Positions 23,600-34,000 are shown, numbered from the stretch's first letter. The stretch: 64,000 bases of DNA from Hoeflea sp. 108 (GCF_000372965.1 NZ_KB890024.1:1738839-1802838), one strand, 5' to 3'. Notes: generated from the sequence alone by a model not told the origin. Numbers and translations: made by a program.

Positions 23600-25753
23600 A
23601 TGGCCGAACGATCGTTTGCGAAGGAGGTCGAGAAGCTCAAGCTGGGTGAGGGCGAGGTCTTTACGGGCGAAGGCATCCTGGCCATCACCAAGGCGCTCTT
23701 GCAGTGCGGCGTGGGCTATGTCGGCGGCTACCAAGGTGCCCCGATCAGCCATCTCATGGACGTTCTGGCCGATGCGCAGGACATCCTCGGTGAACTCGGC
23801 GTGCACTTCGAAGCAAGCGCATCCGAGGCGACCGCAACCGCGATGCTTGCGGCGTCGGTTCATTATCCGATCCGCGGTGCGGCGACCTTCAAGTCGACCG
23901 TCGGCACCAATGTCGCGTCCGACGCGCTGGCAAACCTCGCCTCGGGCGGCGTCACCGGCGGTGCGCTCATCATCGTTGGCGAAGACTATGGCGAAGGCTC
24001 TTCCATTATGCAGGAGCGCAGCCACGCATTTGCCATGAAGAGCCAGGTCTGGCTGCTCGATCCGAGGCCGAACCTGCCGTCGATCGTCGCGGCGGTCGAG
24101 CATGGCTTCGAGCTGTCGGAGGCCTCGAATACGCCTGTCATGCTGCAGGTGCGCATCCGCTGCTGCCACGTCAACGGTTCCTTCGTGACAAAGAAGAATG
24201 TGCGCCCGGCGATGACCGTTGCCGAAGCGCTGGAGAACCCGCGTCGCGACACCCAGCGCATCGTGTTGCCGCCAGCGTCCTTCCTGCACGAGAAGGAGAA
24301 GATCACCAAGCGGCTGCCCGCGGCGATCGACTACATCAGGCGTCACCGGCTGAACGAGACCTTCGGTGGCGACGGCAAGGTCGGCCTCATCATGCAGGGC
24401 GGCATGTACAACGGCGTCATCCGTGCGCTGCAACGTCTGGGGCTCGCCGATGCCTATGGCGAGACGGATGTTCCGCTGCACGTGCTGAACGTCACCTATC
24501 CGCTGATCGACGACGATCTTGTGGCGTTCTGCTCCGACAAGGAGGCCGTGCTCGTCATTGAGGAGGGGCAGCCAGACTACATCGAGCAGGCGCTTGGCGC
24601 CATGCTCTACAAGGCCGGTGCCACCGTCAGGCTCGAGGGCAAGGGCATCCTGCCGATGGCCGGCGAATATTCGGGCGACGTGATGCTGACCGGCATTGGC
24701 GCCTTCCTGCGCAAGCATGCCGCAGATATGCTCGCTCCCGAGGTGCGGGCGCCCAACATGCCGGCTCCGCCGATATTCGACGACCTGGCCAAGACCGTGC
24801 CGATGCGTCCGCCGGGCTTCTGCATCGGCTGTCCGGAGCGTCCGATCTTTGCGGCCACCAAGCTTGCCGAGCAGGAACTCGGCAAGCACCACATCGCCTC
24901 CGACATCGGCTGCCATCTTTTCTCGATCATGCCGCCCTTCGATCTCGGCGCCACCACCATGGGCTACGGGCTCGGGCCGGCGTCGGCGTCGGCCTTCAAT
25001 TCGCCAGATGCCAAGCGCCGCTCGATCTCCTTCGTCGGCGACGGTGGTTTCTGGCACAACGGCCTGACATCGTCGGTTGGCAACGCCGTCTTCAACAAGA
25101 ACGACGGCGTCATCGTCGTGGTCGACAACTACTATTCGGCCGCGACCGGCGGCCAGGACATCCTGTCGTCACGTGCGAGCAATAGGACGAAGTCGACCAA
25201 GCATCCGATCACTGACGCGCTGAAGGGGATGGGCGTCAAATGGGTGCGCCACCTCGAGCGCACCTACGACGTCGGCATGATGCGCGACACCCTGAAAGAG
25301 GCGCTGACGACCGAGGAAAAGGGTCCCAAGGTGATTGTCGCCTCGTCCGAATGCATGCTGAATCGCCAGCGGCGCGAGGGACCCGTGCGCAAGCAGGCCA
25401 TCGCCGATGGCAAGCGCGTGACCAAGACCAAGTTCGGCGTCGATGAGGATGTCTGCACCGGCGATCACGCCTGCATGCGCCTTTCCGGCTGCCCGTCGCT
25501 CTCGGTAAAGCAACTCGACGATCCCTTGCGGGACGATCCGGTGGCCACGATCGACGAAAACTGCGTCGGCTGCGGCAATTGCGGCGAGGTCGCGGATGCG
25601 GCGGTCCTGTGTCCGTCCTTCTATCAGGCCGACGTCGTATCCAACCCAACTTCCTGGGACCGGTTCTCGTTTGGCCTGCGCCAGCGCCTCATCAGGACGC
25701 TGCAGGCATGGCGCGAGCGTGGCCGACTGGTGTTCGAAGGAGTATCGGCATGA
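23600..25753 (+). CDS. Indolepyruvate:ferredoxin oxidoreductase alpha-like subunit (TPP and 4Fe-4S domains)
   Basis: 717 aa. The N-terminal pyrimidine-binding domain of 2-oxoacid oxidoreductases (GEGILAITKALLQCGVGYVGG and GSTVGTNVASD-like KSTVGTNVASDALANLASGG) is followed by a TPP pyrophosphate domain (FVGDGGFWHNGLTSSVGNAV, VDNYYSAATGGQD). The C-terminal 100 residues form a ferredoxin-like domain with CTGDHACMRLSGCPSL and CVGCGNCGEVADAAVLCP. The enzyme decarboxylates a 2-oxoacid, classically indolepyruvate, to the acyl-CoA with reduction of an iron-sulfur acceptor. Stop and start overlap the next gene (ATGA). Confidence 0.9.
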   Translation: MAERSFAKEVEKLKLGEGEVFTGEGILAITKALLQCGVGYVGGYQGAPISHLMDVLADAQDILGELGVHFEASASEATATAMLAASVHYPIRGAATFKSTVGTNVASDALANLASGGVTGGALIIVGEDYGEGSSIMQERSHAFAMKSQVWLLDPRPNLPSIVAAVEHGFELSEASNTPVMLQVRIRCCHVNGSFVTKKNVRPAMTVAEALENPRRDTQRIVLPPASFLHEKEKITKRLPAAIDYIRRHRLNETFGGDGKVGLIMQGGMYNGVIRALQRLGLADAYGETDVPLHVLNVTYPLIDDDLVAFCSDKEAVLVIEEGQPDYIEQALGAMLYKAGATVRLEGKGILPMAGEYSGDVMLTGIGAFLRKHAADMLAPEVRAPNMPAPPIFDDLAKTVPMRPPGFCIGCPERPIFAATKLAEQELGKHHIASDIGCHLFSIMPPFDLGATTMGYGLGPASASAFNSPDAKRRSISFVGDGGFWHNGLTSSVGNAVFNKNDGVIVVVDNYYSAATGGQDILSSRASNRTKSTKHPITDALKGMGVKWVRHLERTYDVGMMRDTLKEALTTEEKGPKVIVASSECMLNRQRREGPVRKQAIADGKRVTKTKFGVDEDVCTGDHACMRLSGCPSLSVKQLDDPLRDDPVATIDENCVGCGNCGEVADAAVLCPSFYQADVVSNPTSWDRFSFGLRQRLIRTLQAWRERGRLVFEGVSA

Positions 25754-27315
25754 GGCTCGGGCTCCCAGAGGGCGTGGATACCACGCGCGCCATCATCAAG
25801 CTGGCCGTCCTGGCTGTCGGCGGTCAGGGCGGCGGCGTGCTGACCAACTGGATCACTGATCTGGCCCAGCGTAGCGGCTGGCACGTGCAGTCCACCTCGG
25901 TCGCCGGCGTCGCGCAGCGCACCGGCGCCACCATCTATTATGTGGAGATGATGCGGAAGGATCCGGCCCGGCCCGGCGCCAGTCCTGTGCTTGCGCTGAG
26001 CCCGGCGCCCGGCGACATCGACATTCTCATCTCCGCCGAACTGGCGGAAGCGGGGCGGGCGGTCCTGCGCGGCTTCGTCACGCAGGACCGGACCACCCTT
26101 ATCGCCTCAAGCCACCGCATGCTCGCGGTGTCCGAAAAAGTCGTGCCCGGCGACGGCCGCGCCGACAGCGAAACCGTGCTGAAGCGAGCCGATGAAGCGG
26201 CGCGCCGCTTTATCCATTTCGACATGGAGACCATGGCGAGGCAGGCCGGCAGCGTGATCTCGGCAAGCCTGTTCGGCGCGCTTGCCGGCTCGGGCGAGTT
26301 GCCGTTTCCGCGCGAGGAGTTCGAGGCAACGATCCGCAGCGGCGGGCGCGGCGCCAAGGCAAGTCTTGCCGCCTTCGCGCTCGCATATGATCGGACGCGG
26401 GCCGGCCCGCAGCCGGAGGTCGAACTGGTGCCGCAGGCCACGCCGGGGGTGGCGGGACCAGCGGGATTGCGCGACAAATGGTCGGCGCTCGAGCGCCGCA
26501 TTGAAAGGCTTCCCGAGCCGGTCCGCGACATGGCGGGGCACGGCCTTCGCAAGGTCGTCGATTTCCTCGATACGGCCTATGGAGCGGAGTATCTCGACAG
26601 GCTCGATACGGTAGCGGCGCTCGATTCCGCTGAGCATGGCCATGCTCTGACGCACGAGGCGGCGAAATACATAGCCAACGCCATGGTCTATGATGACATC
26701 ATCCGCGTCGCCGATCTCAAGACGCGATCGTCGCGGGCCGAAAGAGTTCGCCGCGAGGTGCATCTTGGCGACGACCAGACCCTGATGACGACGGAATATT
26801 TCCATCCGCGCATGGAGGAGATCTGCGGCATGCTGCCCGCTCGGCTCGGTGCAGCGATTGAAGCCCGTTCTGGTCTCATGAAGAGCCTCAACCGCTTCGT
26901 CGACCGCGGCCGCAGGATCAGGACCGACGGCATGCTCGGTTTCGGCACGCTCTGGCTGGTCGGGGGAATGCGGCGCTGGCGGCGCGCTCTGCTCCGCCAC
27001 AAGGTCGAGACCGCGCATCTGGAAGAGTGGCTGGAATTGGCGATGAAGGAAGCCAGCGCAGACTACGACGTCGGCGTCGAAGTGCTGAAATGCCGGCGCC
27101 TGATCAAGGGCTATTCGGACACCCATGTCCGTGGGCTGTCGAAATTCGACCGCGTGCTGGGCTGCCTTTCGATGCTGCGCGGACGCGACGATGCAGCGGT
27201 CTGGATCGCAAGGTTGCGCGAGGCAGCATTGAAAGATGCCGAAGGCATTGCGCTCGATGGTGCGATCATGACGGTGCGTTCCTTCGCCGGCACACCGGAC
27301 GGCAAGGCCGCCTGA
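25750..27315 (+). CDS. Indolepyruvate oxidoreductase beta-like subunit with long C-terminal extension
   Basis: 521 aa from the ATG at 25750, which overlaps the alpha stop. Residues about 15-210 are the gamma/beta-type pyruvate ferredoxin oxidoreductase domain (LAVLAVGGQGGGVLTNWITD, VAGVAQRTGATIYYVEM). The remaining 300 residues are the DUF6537-type extension seen in aerobic proteobacterial IorB-like proteins, with an Arg-rich helical segment near GGMRRWRRALLRHK. With the alpha subunit it makes a complete two-gene enzyme. Confidence 0.9.
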   Translation: MRLGLPEGVDTTRAIIKLAVLAVGGQGGGVLTNWITDLAQRSGWHVQSTSVAGVAQRTGATIYYVEMMRKDPARPGASPVLALSPAPGDIDILISAELAEAGRAVLRGFVTQDRTTLIASSHRMLAVSEKVVPGDGRADSETVLKRADEAARRFIHFDMETMARQAGSVISASLFGALAGSGELPFPREEFEATIRSGGRGAKASLAAFALAYDRTRAGPQPEVELVPQATPGVAGPAGLRDKWSALERRIERLPEPVRDMAGHGLRKVVDFLDTAYGAEYLDRLDTVAALDSAEHGHALTHEAAKYIANAMVYDDIIRVADLKTRSSRAERVRREVHLGDDQTLMTTEYFHPRMEEICGMLPARLGAAIEARSGLMKSLNRFVDRGRRIRTDGMLGFGTLWLVGGMRRWRRALLRHKVETAHLEEWLELAMKEASADYDVGVEVLKCRRLIKGYSDTHVRGLSKFDRVLGCLSMLRGRDDAAVWIARLREAALKDAEGIALDGAIMTVRSFAGTPDGKAA

Positions 27316-27427
27316 TGGCCGACGCCGCCAACGGGAAGACACCGCACGAAGGCTGGAGGTGAAGAGCCAGCCGCCAACGGGATATCCGCTAGGCATGGTG
27401 CTGCGTGCCTACCCCTGATATTGCCGA

Positions 27428-29749
27428 TTACAAACTCGCCGCTTGCGTCTCGAGCAGCTTCGCTATGGCCGCCTTGTAGCGTTCGAACTCCGGCGACGCC
27501 TGGCGAACGGGGATGGCCGGAGCGGTCGGCTGCGCGGAGACGGCGGGGGCCTTGCCGGTCATCTTGCGTTCCGCCCATGACACGACATAGCTGGCGTCCT
27601 TGCCCGTGAGGAAAGGGTTGGCCTTGATGACGCTCACCCCCAAAATGTCGACGAGCATCGCGTCACCGGAGGCTGAAAGCACCTGGTTGGCACCTTCCAT
27701 GCCGAGGAAGTGGCAGAGATATAGCCGTCCTGCCGTAATCTGGTGGCCTCGCACCTTGAGATAGGCTTCGCCTTCGCGTGCAAGGTTGCGCACCATTTCC
27801 CTCGAGATGGTGGGGTCATAGCGGAGAGCAAGGATCTCCTCCGTCGACAGCGACCGCGCCAGGTCGGGACGGTAAGTGCTGATCATGCGCAGCCACGTCT
27901 TGGAGATGAATTGGCCGAGACCGGTTGCCGATGACAGCGGGTTCTTGGCGGTTGCACTTCCGCCGCTTTCGACATGGACGATGCGGTTGGTCAGGAGCTC
28001 GATGGCGGAATCGTCCGACGAGGTTGTGACGACCGTGACGGTACCCAGCGGGTCGACAGCCTGGCCGTCCTGGTAGAGTTCGAAGTGCAGATGCGGGCCG
28101 GTCGAGAGGCCGGTTGTGCCGATGTAGCCGATCAGGTCGCCGGCCTTTACAGCGGACCCGACACTGATGTTGGCGGCAAAGCGCTGCATGTGGGCATAAC
28201 GCGTCTCGCGCCCGTTGGCATGCGTAATGCGGATGAGGTTGCCGTAGCCCTTGCCGTCGCCTTCGAACGCGATCTGGCCGTCGAAAGCGGCGACGATCGG
28301 CGTGCCCACAGGGGCCGCCCAGTCGACGCCCTTGTGGATGCGGACCGTCTTGAGGATGGGATGCATGCGCGGACCGAATGTCGATGTCATGACCCCGTTG
28401 ACCGGTGTCACCATGCCGTTGGCGGTCGCCGGCGAGCGGATTTGGTCGTCGGCGGTGACGCAGGCGAAGTCCCGCTCGCCTTCGCGGAACACGAAGCACT
28501 CGAGGTTGGTGCCGCCGCCGAGCACGCCGACATAGAGCACCCGCCCGGCGAGGCCATCCTTGCCGCGCGGCGTTTCCGAATAGAGCAACACCAGCCGCTG
28601 GCTCTCGGTGGTGAAGGCATTCAGGTCGTGGCCGCGCGACAGATACATGATCGCTTCGCCGAGTACGCTTGTCGGCACGTCGTTGCGGGCTGCGGTGGAA
28701 TAGATCGCGTCGAGCAGCCGGTACTGCCGCTTTTGTGTTCCGGTCTCCGGGCGGCCCGAATAGTTGAAGAGATCGTCGCGGACCCAGGGGTCGACGCCCG
28801 ACACGAAAAGCCCGTTGGAACTGCGCGCGACGGTGCCGACATATCTGCTCATGGCATAGACCGAGACCTGCATGAGGGCGAAGCTCGATGCCTCGCGGCG
28901 GGGCCTGAAACCGCGCATGGCGACGACGTATCCGGGTTGGAGGTCGGCCAGGGCGAACTGGGTCTTGAGCGCATCGGCGGCGAGCCTGGCCTCGTCGGCT
29001 GCGAAATGCGCCTCAAGTGCCACGCTCTCGAGGCTTCTCGCGGTCAGCACCTTGACGAAGATGTCCTGCGTCGGTTCGAACCTGTCGCCCTGGGGCGTTA
29101 CGGTTGCGATGCTCGTGTTGTCTTCGATCACCGTTTTCTGGAAGGCGGGCAGGGGAGCCTCGCCTTCGTCGATGGTCTCGCCCCAGCCGGCGCCGACATC
29201 GTCGGACAGGGTGGCCTCGCCGCTGTCGGTGTCGCCAACAGATTGGGTAGCCGGGGGCTGGGCATCGGGCCCCGCGGCGGGTGCGGCTGTGCCGCGCTGA
29301 GCCTGAAAGAAAGCGAAATCTTCCTGTGACGAAGGGATCGTCGTCATGAAGCGCTCGCTGGTCGACAGCATCGTGTCGGAAAGGAAGGCGAGCCTTGGAG
29401 ATACCCCGTCGGTACCGAGTTCTGGCGGCCTAGCCACCGACTGGCGCTTCGTCTCGGCGCTGGCCTCGTGCGACAGGTTGATCCACATCGGATCGCCGGC
29501 GAGGTCGAGGATGGCGGGAACGTAGACGCCGGCATCGGGGGGAAGGACGTCGGCTTCTTCGGTAGGCTGCAGGTCGCCTTCATAGTCGGGCGCAAACCAG
29601 TAGCCGTAGCCGATATAGGCCCCGGCCGAGAGGACCAGAAGGCAAACCAGCCCGGCTGCCGCAACCATCTTGCGGAGCCGCGATCGCCTGCGCTGAGCCT
29701 CCCGCTCAAGCTTTCGCCTGCGGAAACTGGTGTCGATGCCGTGCGTCAT
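27428..29749 (-). CDS. Membrane-anchored bifunctional peptidoglycan hydrolase: M23 endopeptidase plus lytic transglycosylase
   Basis: 773 aa. Residues about 28-50 are a single membrane anchor after a highly basic cytoplasmic stretch. The M23 (LytM) domain, about 440-570, has zinc ligands in HKGVDWAAPVG and the HLHFEL pair. Residues about 580-700 form an SLT-like domain with catalytic Glu in VHVESGGSATAKNPLSSATG. One protein could thus cut both peptide cross-links and glycan strands in the periplasm. Last gene of the second T6SS block; its start overlaps the DUF1036 stop (ATGA). Likely a wall-remodelling enzyme for T6SS assembly; an effector role is less likely because of the anchor. Confidence 0.87.
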   Translation of the reverse strand: MTHGIDTSFRRRKLEREAQRRRSRLRKMVAAAGLVCLLVLSAGAYIGYGYWFAPDYEGDLQPTEEADVLPPDAGVYVPAILDLAGDPMWINLSHEASAETKRQSVARPPELGTDGVSPRLAFLSDTMLSTSERFMTTIPSSQEDFAFFQAQRGTAAPAAGPDAQPPATQSVGDTDSGEATLSDDVGAGWGETIDEGEAPLPAFQKTVIEDNTSIATVTPQGDRFEPTQDIFVKVLTARSLESVALEAHFAADEARLAADALKTQFALADLQPGYVVAMRGFRPRREASSFALMQVSVYAMSRYVGTVARSSNGLFVSGVDPWVRDDLFNYSGRPETGTQKRQYRLLDAIYSTAARNDVPTSVLGEAIMYLSRGHDLNAFTTESQRLVLLYSETPRGKDGLAGRVLYVGVLGGGTNLECFVFREGERDFACVTADDQIRSPATANGMVTPVNGVMTSTFGPRMHPILKTVRIHKGVDWAAPVGTPIVAAFDGQIAFEGDGKGYGNLIRITHANGRETRYAHMQRFAANISVGSAVKAGDLIGYIGTTGLSTGPHLHFELYQDGQAVDPLGTVTVVTTSSDDSAIELLTNRIVHVESGGSATAKNPLSSATGLGQFISKTWLRMISTYRPDLARSLSTEEILALRYDPTISREMVRNLAREGEAYLKVRGHQITAGRLYLCHFLGMEGANQVLSASGDAMLVDILGVSVIKANPFLTGKDASYVVSWAERKMTGKAPAVSAQPTAPAIPVRQASPEFERYKAAIAKLLETQAASL

Positions 29750-30234
29750 GGCGCGCGGGCAGTGAGGAAGAACGTCCAGCGCGCCTGCTGGAGCGTGTCG
29801 ACCTCATGGAACCGCGCCGCCACCTGGCCGCGCACCCAGCAGTCGTCGGTGTCGCGGATGACGAAGCGACGGCGCTCGACGCACATGTCGGTGGACCCGT
29901 CGAGGACGGCGTTGCCGAAGACGTCGGTGGCGTAGATGTAAATGTAGCGGTTGGCGAGTTCCTCGCGGATGACGTTGACGCACTGGTTGGCGCCGACCGT
30001 CCACCAGCCCTCGGTCTGGAAAGAACCCTCGTTCTGCTGCCCGACCGCGAGATTGACCACGTCCAGTGTCTGGTTGCAGACCGTGAACTCCGCGTGCGCC
30101 GGGGCTGGTGTCAGCATGGCCAGGATGGCTGCGGCTGCCGCAGAGCAGGCAAGCTGGAGTGCCCGGCGGCAGTGCACCGGAACAGGACTCGAGCGGCTAG
30201 CGGCCTTCTGCGAAGGACATCGGAGCAGCACCAT
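29746..30234 (-). CDS. Secreted DUF1036-domain protein
   Basis: About 162 aa from the ATG at 30234. Upstream in-frame starts as far as 30264 and a GTG at 30177 are also possible. Residues about 22-48 (RRALQLACSAAAAAILAML...AHA) are a signal peptide. The mature protein FTVCNQTLDVVNLAVG...GWWTVGANQCVNVI matches DUF1036, a small periplasmic/membrane-associated family of unknown function. It overlaps the 3' end of the PP2C gene and is coupled to the M23/SLT gene. Confidence 0.82.
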   Translation of the reverse strand: MVLLRCPSQKAASRSSPVPVHCRRALQLACSAAAAAILAMLTPAPAHAEFTVCNQTLDVVNLAVGQQNEGSFQTEGWWTVGANQCVNVIREELANRYIYIYATDVFGNAVLDGSTDMCVERRRFVIRDTDDCWVRGQVAARFHEVDTLQQARWTFFLTARAP

Positions 30235-30964
30235 CCGTCGCCCCCAGTATGCGCACCACGACAATGGTCACGTTATCAGTGCCGCCGCGATCGAGAACCT
30301 TCTCCAGAAGTTCGTTGCAGACAGCCTGCGGAGAAGCGGCCGCAGCCGCGGCCTCGATCTCCTTCTCCAGGACGTGGGCCGTGAGACCGTCCGTCGCCAG
30401 CACGAAGACATCTCCCGGCTTGATGTCGCCCTGGTAGAAGTCGAGAGCGATCTCGTCGTTGACGCCAATGGCCCGGGTGACGACGTTGCGGCGCGGCCAG
30501 GTGCGGGCCTCCTCGGCTGTTATCGCGCCCCTGTCGACCAGTTCCTGCACTTCGGTGTGGTCGTGCGACAGCTGTGAGATGGCGTTGTCGCGAACGAGGT
30601 AGATGCGGCTATCGCCGAGCCAGAGGCAGGCGAACTTGCCATCCATCGCAAGCAGTGCCGCCAGCGTCGAGCCGATGGTGACGCCGCGCTCGGCCGATAT
30701 CAGGCGGATTTGGTCGTGGGCGCGTTCGAGCCGGTCTTCGAAGCGGGCGCGCAGGTCGGGTGGCGAGGCTGCGACGCCGATGGTGGCAAGGTGTTCGACG
30801 ATGCTCGCCGAGGCAAACTCGCCGTCATCATGGCCGCCCATGCCGTCAGCTACCACCCAGACCCCGCTCCGGGGTTCGAGCAGCAAGCTGTCTTCATTGG
30901 TCTGGCGCACGCAACCCCTGTGGGTTACGCCGTAACTGTCGAAGGCAAGCGCGACATCAGCCAA
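30197..30964 (-). CDS. PP2C-family serine/threonine phosphatase (T6SS PppA/Stp-like)
   Basis: 255 aa from a TTG start at 30964. PP2C motifs are complete: HRGCVRQTNEDSLLLEP, GVWVVADGMGGHDDGE, FACLWLGDSRIYLVRD, FVLATDGLTAHV and DNVTIVVVRI, supplying the metal-binding Asp residues. In T6SS loci such phosphatases reverse Ser/Thr phosphorylation of TagH (FHA) and related proteins by the kinase PpkA. No PpkA kinase gene lies in this window. Separated from tssM-1 by 116 nt. Confidence 0.9.
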   Translation of the reverse strand: MADVALAFDSYGVTHRGCVRQTNEDSLLLEPRSGVWVVADGMGGHDDGEFASASIVEHLATIGVAASPPDLRARFEDRLERAHDQIRLISAERGVTIGSTLAALLAMDGKFACLWLGDSRIYLVRDNAISQLSHDHTEVQELVDRGAITAEEARTWPRRNVVTRAIGVNDEIALDFYQGDIKPGDVFVLATDGLTAHVLEKEIEAAAAAASPQAVCNELLEKVLDRGGTDNVTIVVVRILGATDGAAPMSFAEGR

Positions 30965-31080
30965 TTGCCCCTGGCGCCAGCCTGGCGCCCCTCTGCGGTA
31001 GCTGCCTGTTACTTTTTCAGTCTGCCACAGGGGCGGACGTTAGAACACCGAAATCAAGCTGACCCATGAACGGCCTCCGC

Positions 31081-34000
31081 TCAAAGGGTCTTGGGGCAGA
31101 CGAAGGACGAAAGCGCCGGCAATGAGAAAGGATTCCCGGGAGAGTTGGCTTGCAGTGTGTAGGTGACGTCGCGTCCACCGATGACAAAGCGAAGCTCGAC
31201 CTTGTCGTCTTTGGCTGATGGTGTGGCAGTGTCCAGCAGCCGCTTCAACGCCCATGGCCCAGCAAAGGTCATAGTGGAGTCTCGCCCGGCCAACTCCGGC
31301 GTCAGGCTGATGCTCGCCTGGCCGGTGGCCGCTGCGCCGGGCCAGACGATGACGACAGGGCTATTGCCCGTCTGGTAGCTCTGCACCAGCTGACCGTTGA
31401 CGTTGAGAAGCGCCATGTCGATGTCATTGTGCTGCGAAAACGGTGTGACAGTGATGTTGAGCGCCGGAGCCGTGCCGCCGAGCGGGAAGAAGGCATCGCG
31501 GATCGTGGCAGCCAACTGGAACGGCCTAAGGGCGCTTGCGGAGAGTTCCCGATCAAGGCTGTTGCCCTGCTTCCATGTCCAGTCCTGGCCGGAGACGTCG
31601 ACGTATGGCGAAAGGTTCTGGGCGAAGTAGCGATCCAGCAGACCGCCCGGTCCGAACAGGCGGGTGAAGTCGGCGATTGGCAGGTCGTCGCTGCTGCTTG
31701 CTGAGAACGGATAGCGGTTGGCGAGCGCTTCTTCGCAGGGGCCGGCGACCAGCTCCGCGAGCGACTGGCGTATCTGTTCGAGCGAGGCCCGGGCGGCATT
31801 GCCTTCGAAATCGTCTGCCGCGGCAAGGATCATACGCTGCAGGGACTTCGGTACGCGCGAGGCGTTGGCGCGCAGGTTGGAGATCTGGAGCTGCAGGTTG
31901 GCGCTGGTCTGATCCGTCCGGGTTGGCGCGGCAGCGGCGATGGTGAGGCTCTGGTGGATGGCGCGGAAATTTTGGACTAGCGCGTCGACAGGGCGCTGGC
32001 CTGGACGACCGTCGACCAGCAATTGGAAGGCGCGGAACTGTGCCGCCACGCTGGCTCCAGGCACGACAGCCGCTCCGCCTGCCGGCGCCGACCCGGCGCG
32101 GGTACTGGACTTGCGGCCCTGCAGTTCGATCCCGATCCGAGCTAGGCCGTCGGATCGCGCCGGATCGCTGGCGGCGGCATCGTTGGCCCGAGCAAGTGCG
32201 GTTTCGCGCGCGATCGCCTCGAACAGCTTGGCGATGGGAGAGTTGGGGGCGCCAGCTGCCGAAAGTGCCACGAACTGCTGTTTGTCCGCAGCCATCGGCT
32301 GGAACTTCAACCGCTCGAGTGCGCTGTTCCAGGCGGCAGCGAAATCCCGGTCGTAGCGGTCCAGCAGGTCCGGTCCAAGCCGTGGCAGTTGCTGCTCGAC
32401 CTCCCCCTGCTCGGCACTCGTGCCGATTACCCATCGGTCATCCGCAAGCCTGCTGGCAATTCCGGCCAGTTGGGTAAGGAAGACGTCGTTGAAGCCGCTG
32501 TTGGTGTAGATGCCCGGTATGCGGAGGGTTCCGAGGTCGCTGCCGTCGACGGTGTCGAAGACGAGTTTCGTTTCCGGGCCGCCGGCAGCGACGAACGCAA
32601 AATCCTGCGGTTGCTCTGATGACATCGCCGAGGCGATGAGTGCCGCGGCTCGGTCGGCGACCGTCATGCGCCCAAGCGAGCGCTGCGCGGCCTCGACAAG
32701 TGAACGGTCGATCTCGACCGATGGGTCGTGGGCGTCATCAAGCACCAGCATGGCTCGCAGGTGCTTTTCCAGTGCGAGGCGGCCATCGCGGTTCTGCGGA
32801 CCCGGGTATCGGTTCTGCTCCCAGTCCCGCTTCATCCATGCGACGATCATCTCGTCGTCGGACTTGGGCGCCTTTCCCCCCAGCATCAGATAGACCTTCA
32901 GCGGTTCATAGAGGCTGGCCGGGTCGCTCAGCTTTGCCTGGATCAGCTGTTCGAGATGCAGCATCAGGCGCGGGCGGTACAGACGCTCAAGGGCCTGGCG
33001 GTAGGCCTCCTGTGAGGCTGACCCAAGCCTGGCGCGTTGATCCATGCCGAGCATTTCCCTCGGCGAGACCGGTAGGTCGCGGTTGTCGTAGCCTGCCGGC
33101 AATCCCCTGATACCTTCGAGGCCGTCGAGCACGGTTTCCAGGTCCGTATCCGTCACCGTGGTTGCCTGGAGTTGTTGCGACGTCGAAGCGCGGATCGTCT
33201 CCGTTCCATCGGCCGTTGCCTTCGCAAGGTCTCGGTTGGCCTTGAAGCTTGTGCCCAGGGCGCCGAGCGCCGCCAAGGTTGCAAGGACGACGGCGCCGAT
33301 ACTGGCTTGCCTGACCAGACGGAGCCTGCGGTCGGCACTGCGGTCGAAGGTTACCCACCCGGCCTCGGCGAAAATCACCCGGGCAAGCAGGTCATGCAGG
33401 AAGAAGCTCTTGCCGGTGCCCGATAGCTGGTCGCGCGCGTCGCGGCCGAAGCTCTTGCCGATGGCACCGAGAATACGGTCGACGGGCGTGCCTTCCTGGG
33501 TGCCGGAGGCGAAGTAGAAGCCGCGGAGCGCGTAGCCGGCAGGTTGATCGCCATCGAAGACGGCGCCCAGGAACGTGGCGCAGTGCGCCTTCAGGCAAGA
33601 CATCTGCGCGGGGAAACCGAAAGCGGCGATGCGGGCTGCAGGATCCGTTTCTTCTTGCAGCCTGTCGGGCAGGCTTTCCGAAAGGCGCCGGATCAACTGT
33701 TCGAGCTCGGCTGTTGCATCGCCTGCCGGATTGCGCGTCCTGTCCGCCGGCTGGAAGGTCGTGCCCCACACCTCCTGGCGTTCGGCTTCGCTGCAGTCGC
33801 CGAAGAATTCCATGAAGCCGCTGACGAGATCGGCCTTGGTGAACAGCACATAGACGGGGAAGTCGATCTTCAGCCGCTCATGCAGCTCGCCCAGGCGATT
33901 GCGGATTTCCTTTGCCTGAGCGTCAAGTCCGTTTTGACCCCAGGTCAGCAGGTCGGCCACGCTGACGGCGACGATCGCGCCATTGATCGGCTGGATACCA

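Noticed and set aside
23561..25057. Minus-strand frame of 498 codons over the IorA-like gene
   Set aside because: Antisense to a protein with TPP and ferredoxin motifs; no family features of its own.
27324..27382. 13-bp direct repeat GCCGCCAACGGGA at 27324 and 27370, and a weak 6-bp dyad at 27390-27411
   Set aside because: Short, GC-rich, non-coding between converging genes; no terminator T-run and no sign of an att site or mobile element.
27974..29329. Plus-strand frame of 451 codons over the M23/SLT gene
   Set aside because: Antisense shadow; the minus strand encodes clear M23 and SLT active sites.
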